DNA from: Nanobdellota archaeon
Lineage (GTDB): Archaea; Nanobdellota; Nanobdellia; Woesearchaeales; GW2011-AR15
DNA length: 9,100 nucleotides
Assembly (NCBI GenBank): GCA_018815145.1
Contig: JAHIYL010000194.1
Location: forward strand, 1-9,100
Reading direction: 5' to 3'
Made by a program: the position numbers and the translations under genes. The notes below the pieces were generated by a model that saw nothing but the letters and a program-made list of their open reading frames with translations, did no database searches and was not told where the DNA came from. Positions within the stretch are counted from its first letter, which is position 1. Each line of letters opens with the position of its first letter. Positions 1-6,500 of the stretch are shown in pieces.

Positions 1-501
1 CCAATATGTAAAAGCAGGATAATATATGCTTACATCATAACTTTCATCAACTGCATTATATCTTGTTATGGATTGTATTGCATCTGCAGGAACTGTATTG
101 GCCGGATTGATCACTGAAGCATCAAAGAGTTCCGGAGAATACACTGAAAACCATCCTGCAACATTCCATCCTGAATCCAGAGATACATTCATGAGGATCT
201 CAGGCACAATACCGACAAATGTAGCATTGCAATCCTTGTTCGCCTCAAACCAATATCCCATTGTAGGATCAAGACCAGTAAAATTCTCAAACCCATAAGC
301 AGGAACCCACTGCCCTGACACATAGTCTGTCTTTTCAAAAGAATCATTCTCTGCATTGTACCTCCATATTGTGTCAATGCAGGCATCAGGGGATGTGAAG
401 ATATCCTCTCCCAAATTTGTAGAATTATAGAGCAGCCAATTTGATTTATTGAGAGAGACAGTGACCAGATTCCATGTATCATAGAGTGCAAACTCATGCT
501 T
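1..501 (-). repeat. Two W-N-[LV]-V / R-Y-N repeats, second truncated by the window edge
   Basis: Residues 2867-3033. Copy 1 starts at W2876 (D-T-W-N-L-V-T-V-S-L) and has I-W-R-Y-N-A-E-N-D-S-F-E and T-M-G-Y-W-F-E-A. Copy 2 starts at W2978 (G-W-N-V-A-G-W-F), 102 residues later, and has I-T-R-Y-N-A-V-D-E-S-Y-D, then runs off the window before any G-Y-W. This 'W-N-L-V ... R-Y-N ... G-Y-W' repeat is found near the C-terminus of many archaeal and some bacterial surface proteins after Fn3 or Ig modules. Function unknown. Its presence suggests the end of the protein may be near, just below position 1 (inference). Confidence 0.7.
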
Positions 502-3500
502 TCCCGCAGTCTGAGTTGAATTTGCCACTGCCTCCCCTCTCAATGCACCGACCCTATAGTATCTTCTTGATGATTCATTGGCATATATGTCAGTGTAATT
601 CAGGTCAGTGATTCCGGTTGCATTTGGAAGGCTGCCAAAGCCCAGTGAAAGATTGTGCGTTATATATACATTATAGGATTCTGCAAGAGGGACTGCTGTC
701 CAGTTGAGGAATATTGTCTCATTGTCCGGATTCAATCTTATATCAAGTGATTCAGGCCCCCTAATCACTGTAAAGTAATATGGTGTCTGCATAAAAGAAT
801 TCATGGACTGGTCTGAACAATTCATTGTCCAGTTGTATTCGCCTGCAGTATAGATATTATATAATGTTCCTGATAGCTGCGACTTATATGCAATTATTCC
901 TGAAAAAACCTCCATATCATTGACCAACAGAGTGCAATTGAATTCCTCTCCAAAATTATCATCTGCTGTAAAAGTGAAATTAATTGCTCCATAAGAAATG
1001 TTTGAATTATTTCCAGGATTCATAAGAGCAATTGTTGGAGGGGTATTATCAATATTCAGCTCATAAGCACTGCTCATTGTAAAATGTCCTACTAAGTCGA
1101 AGCATTCTACTGCCCATATGTGTGTACCATCAGGTATTATGACATCTGAAAAATAACCTATCTCACCACTTACAGGAGAATATTCAGTCATGTTCAGTTG
1201 CCATCCTGATTCTGACCAATTACCCCACAGGCTGCAATTCGCAAGATTTGTGTCATTTGCCATATATGAGAAAGTGATGTTGTTATAGCTAAGCCAGCTA
1301 TCATTTGCAGGACTTAAAAGAGAAATGACCGGGCTCACAGTATCAATTATGAAAATACTGTTTTCAATCATCGGTGTCCCATCATCATTGTATAGTATAT
1401 TTTTTGATGGGTCAGTGATCTTTGCGACTGCCCTGTACTGGCCTGATGTCCTGGATAAAGTATCAAATCCTATACCCTCATCCAATCCATTCCAGATCAC
1501 TTCAAGATTGAGAAAATGGCCTGTACTGATGTTCCTCAGTTTGCCTGAAACTGTATCATCAACAACAGTTCCTGCTGTCTCCCATGTCCCTGAATTATTG
1601 AACTCGACTATCAGGATGAGATAACCTGAAAAATTTGTGATACCTGTATTGTTGAGCTTTGATACATATTGAGGTTCCTCTGAATTGATGACAGCTGTGG
1701 GTTCTAATTCAGCGAGATATCTTATCCTGATGAGATCATAGTCAGCAGTGATCCTTCCAGGGTGGAGGCTTAAATATCCGGAAAGATCCGGCGCAACATC
1801 ATTATAAGTATTATAAAGCACCCCATTCAGAGAATGTGTCAGAATTCCTCCAACAGCATCATGCCTGAAATCAATCCATTGCTGCAGACCGACATAACCT
1901 GAAGTTGCCGTTAGTGTGCCACCTTTTTTCCGGTAAATTTCAACATCATTTGTTGATTGCATCCTCTTGAATACCATATAGCCTGTGTTTGACCCTGTAT
2001 TCCAGGTTGATGCCATGTCAGCAACCCGTGTATATATTCCATTGAATCCTGTTGAAGGCGAGCTGTTGTAGACATAGTACCTCATCTCCATAGAGATGTT
2101 ATCGAACTGGATGCCATTGATGTATGAAGTACCGTAACCTGTTGAATATCCCCTATACACCTTATTTCCTGAGACATTCTCAACACTCCATGTTCCTGTG
2201 TTGACCTGCCAAGAAGGTGAAGCTGATCCACCTACTGTGTAAGATTCAAAATCATCATAGAAAAGATACACTTCACTGCCATTTGCACGGGGACTTCCTG
2301 CCTCTTCATTTCCATAATATATATAGTATCCGCTGTCTGTGCCAAAGCCAGGTATCTGACTTCTTGTCTTGAACCAGATAGTTGTAGCTGACTGGTTGAA
2401 ACCATTGAAATTGATCCTGTCAATCTCAGTATTGTAGCTGCTGTTCCAGAATATGATTCTTATATCATTGCCATTGTCAAGGAATTTTTCACCAGTTGTG
2501 TCAAGAGTGATGTTGACTGTGTAGCCTGCATCCAGAGGTGTGCTTTCGAGATTAGTGACATCGATACTTGCCCTGTAGAGATATGAATTGTTCCACCAGC
2601 TCTCATTCAAAGGATAGGTCAGATTAACGATCTCATTACTGCCATAGAGCAGCTTGTTTGTATTGACGACATATGAAGAATTTGCCCGTATCTCAAAATA
2701 ATCAATATCAGATGTGTTTATATATTTACCTGTATTATTTGCAATTATTGTGTAGTTGTATTTTCCGTTTTTCCATGTTGAATTGAATAGGCCAACATAT
2801 ATCGGAGGAGTGAGTGACTGAAGTTTGAAAAGGCTCAGGCTTCCACCGGGAATGCTTATATTGGCTCTTACTGTATCTACCGCTACACCGCTTGTGGCAT
2901 TAGCATATATGCTGATTGCGTTACCATAACCAATAAGTTTAGGTGATGCAGCTACAGTTATATTTATGCTGTCTCTTACAGATATGTTTATGGTTTTGAA
3001 AGCGCTGAGCGAATATATGGTTCCGCTTCCTGAATAAGATGCATTTATTGTAAAGGAGTTTGTTCCGGCAGGTGCCCATGCAGGAATCTGATAATTGTAT
3101 ACCGCCCATCCAGTAGTATTTGACGCGCTGCTGTATGATGTCTGGAAATAGATGGTCTCCCCGTTTATGCCGGATGAGTTGTCCCAGTCAAGCTTCGCAT
3201 AGACAGTGATTGTATCTCCCCTGTATGGATTTGTATCAGAGACAGAAAGATATGTGATATTTGTCCTTGCATATACTGCGATATTTTGTGTGCTGTCATC
3301 ATAGTTTGCATCAGGTGAATAAGTCTCGAGTCGGACTTCCTGCACACCTAGTTGTAAACTCTGCGATGTATTGACTGTTATATTGTTCCAGAAATTTGTC
3401 TCAGGCTCAAGAGTACTAAGGTACAGTTCAAGTCCGCCGGTTATATTCTCCCAACCAACAGGCAGTGTCCAATTCAATGTTAAATTTGTCAGATTTGTCT

Positions 3501-6500
3501 GGCCGATGTTTCTTGCATAGCCTGTTATATTGAACAATGTCTCTGCTCTCACGATTGATGCAGGATAATTTACAATGAATGTCACTAGCGGTTTGACTTT
3601 CAGGACAACAGGGAGGACCTCATTCCATTGATGGATTGTGTTTCCGGGGTTATTGTATTCAAAGCTTAGATTAATTCCAAAATCACCAAGAGGTGTTGAA
3701 GCTGTTGTTGTGATATTGAACACAGTCTGAGTGAGGCTGCTTCCTAATGCATTTCCAATATAGCAGGTGTCTCCTGGCTGGTTGATGCATGAGCAGGAAA
3801 GGCCGGTGATTGCAGGACAATTTATTGTGACATTCAGCCCAGACAGATTCTTGGACCAGGGATTTGTCAGGTTGAATGTATAAGTTGTATTTCCTCCTGC
3901 ATTTATCTCTGAATCATTGATTTCACCTGAAATCTCATCAGGTATATGATAAACCACAAAATTGCGCAGGTAGTTGTTGACTGGTGACCCTCCATTACTC
4001 CAGTTCAGGTCAATATTCCATTTGTGCGTCCCTGTATTCGCAGTGTCTGTGATATTATATCCAACATCTGAATTATTGAATTCTGTTGCACATGTACCTC
4101 CTACATCAAGATTGCCGCATGCATTTGTGGTCTTGGTAAACCATGGTGCAGCACTGTCGCCTGAATCAAGGACATTCAAAGTTACTTCAACATTATGAGC
4201 AATGAGCCCTCCGGTATTATTGACAGTCACATCTGCGAAATCAATGATATCAAATGTCTCGTACTCATCCACACCATATGTTATGTTGTTCTCATGTACA
4301 ATATTCACAAGTGTTATGTCAGGGACAAGTATGTTGATGCTGGAGTTTGCGTTCAGGAAATAGACATCATAATACAATTCCGTCTGGTTTGCAATCTTAC
4401 AATACATAGGAGTATAGCCTTCGCCTGTTATGTTCCATTCAGTTTTTGCAATCCCTGATGAATTTGTCAGGTTTGTTGAGATTAGAGTAGTATCCACATA
4501 GAATTCAATAGGATAATTTCCTATTGGATCTGTTGTGTTGTGGTCACTTACCATGCAGTAGAAATCAATCATTGAATATATGGGATAACTGCCTCCTATC
4601 GGTGAAAGATAGGTGACGTTTGATAGACCGAATACCTCAAACTGCAACAATACAGACGAGACTTCTAAATTATTGGATGTATCATTTGCAAAGATTGTCG
4701 CATTGTAAAGCCCGATCAATGGTGTGAATGAATATGTAACTGAATAATTTGAGCTGATATTGCCCATGAATATAATTGAAGTGCTGCTATCAGGCAGTGT
4801 CACATTCAGCCATGCTGCATCAAGAGCGATGTTGTCTGTTATCACAGCTGTGATGTTCACAGACTGGTTCCTGTATATCTTAGTCTGATTGATATGATCG
4901 TTTGCAATGACTGGCTTAGTGACATCACGGACACTGATATTGCTTATGTTTGTTGTATCACTTGCGCCCTGCATATCGGATGCCCTGAAGTTGAACCATA
5001 TAGCCTTTCCTTCTGCACCTGTAGGAATTGTCATGGATGCTATGCTCCAGTTGTAGAGGCCTGAGAAGCTGCCTGAATCCTGTAGTGAGAAATCAGCGTC
5101 ACCATCGATCTTCCAGTAGAACTCCCAATTGCCAAGCCCAAGATTATCAGACCAATTTGCTGAGAAATTCACAACATCATCGGGTGCTGGTGTGAAATCC
5201 GTTGCATTTGTAAAATACCAAACCGGAGGTGTTATATCAAAATAAAAGATATATGAAGAATTCAATAATCCTCCATACCCATCCTCAAGAAGAGTGCCCA
5301 CAGGATCTGTAAAAAGGACCTTTGCCCTGTAATATCCAGATACAGAGTTACCGGTATCCCAGCCTGCTCCTTCACCAGGACCATTCCATATGGATGATAG
5401 TTCAAGGACTTGCGATGAAGTAAGATTTCTCATTTTTCCTGAAACTGTATCATTAATAACTGTATAATTGATCAACCATGAACCTGTATAATTGGTCTCA
5501 ATCGTCATAGTGAGATAACCAGAGATAGTTGTAGAGCCGAAATTAAGAATACTTGAATAATTGAGTGTCTCTGAAGTTCCATAAGCAATCAGAGAGTTGT
5601 TCAAAGCAAGATAAGACGCATCTATCCAGTCAGATGATCTTGAGACATTAGATATTCTGAGTTCGTCAATCAGGCCATCAAAATTGTAAGCTGTTCCTGC
5701 CTCCCACCTTCCGATCCAAAGATTATTGTTATCAGAAGGAAAGGTTGACATGCCGACTGAGGTCGGGCTGAAAGCATCTTCAACTCCGTTTTTATATCCT
5801 CTCAATTCCTGGCTCGAACCATCGAAAACAATTGTCAGATAATACCAGACTGATTGACTGAATGAATTTGTTGAAAACATAAGTCTGTTTCCTGTTCCTG
5901 TCAATGCAGTTGACATGGTCTTTGTCCTTGTAGGGCTTGAACCTGATGCACTTTCATCTCTCCATATAAAAGGATAAAATTCTCCGCTTCCTCCTTTGGC
6001 AAAGATTGTATCATCACTATTGGTAAGATCTGTCCTAAAAAAAGCCTCAAATACAACGTCCTGCTGGCCTTCATAGGAATCAAATTGACCCATGTTGATA
6101 TAGTCATTATCAGTCTGGACAAAATCCATGGCATAACCATTCTGCCCAAGAGAGAGCAGAGCTCCACTGTTGGTGCCATTATTCTTGTCTGTCGAATCAA
6201 AAACATTGCCTGAGAGAGCATTCATGTGCCATACTGCCAGATAGCTGCTATTCCACACACCTATTGGATCCTGATTGTCCTCTGCCTGTAGATTTCCATA
6301 GTATGCCCAAAAAACTGTATCACTGCTATCTGTGACCATGGGTATCCTCACCCATAGCTCAGCATTTTCAGAAGTTGTATTCCATCTCTCTATCTCATAG
6401 TCCAGCTCTTCACTATTGTCATAGCTTACAAACCTTATGTCTTTTCCATTTGAGTCTAGTTTTGAAAAATCAAAATTAGACGAATCAAGTTTTAGAAGCA

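Larger units (their letters stand above)
1327..2970 (-). repeat. Super-module B: paralogue of A with a divergent jelly roll
   Basis: Residues 2044-2591. Same order as A: an Ig-like module with F-N-S-T-W-K-N-G-K-Y-N-Y-T-I (A has F-N-S-T-W-R-M-G-Q-Y-N-Y-T-I); a linker Y-G-S-N-E-I-V-N-L-T; DUF2341 starting W-W-N-N-S-Y; a jelly roll; and the 101-residue module. DUF2341 and jelly roll are more diverged than the flanks, and the jelly roll looks like a different subtype. The cassettes are separated by 750 residues of other modules, so this is a dispersed duplication. At DNA level I saw only short identities (16 nt at 1544-1559 and 5438-5453), so the duplication is old. Confidence 0.8.

Noticed and set aside
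1325..1624. Plus-strand open frame of 99 codons
   Set aside because: It lies antisense to the well-conserved 101-residue module and DUF2341-cassette end on the minus strand, and its product has no recognisable domain. Shadow frame.
3974..4458. Two adjacent plus-strand open frames (3974-4198 and 4195-4458) with a 4-base overlap resembling translational coupling
   Set aside because: Both are antisense to the CARDB-like and Big-like modules, whose minus-strand reading is continuous. The overlap is coincidental; products resemble nothing known.
1544..5453. Identical 16-nt stretch at 1544-1559 and 5438-5453, considered as a recombination or attachment site
   Set aside because: It encodes the same D-T-V-S-G motif in the two copies of the 101-residue module and is explained by protein-level conservation of a duplication.
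5901..6221. Minus-strand open frame of 106 codons in another frame
   Set aside because: It is a frame-shifted reading of the LamG-like domain, whose canonical motifs are in the main frame. The same applies to 189-497, 7332-7631, 7662-7916 and 8484-8687.
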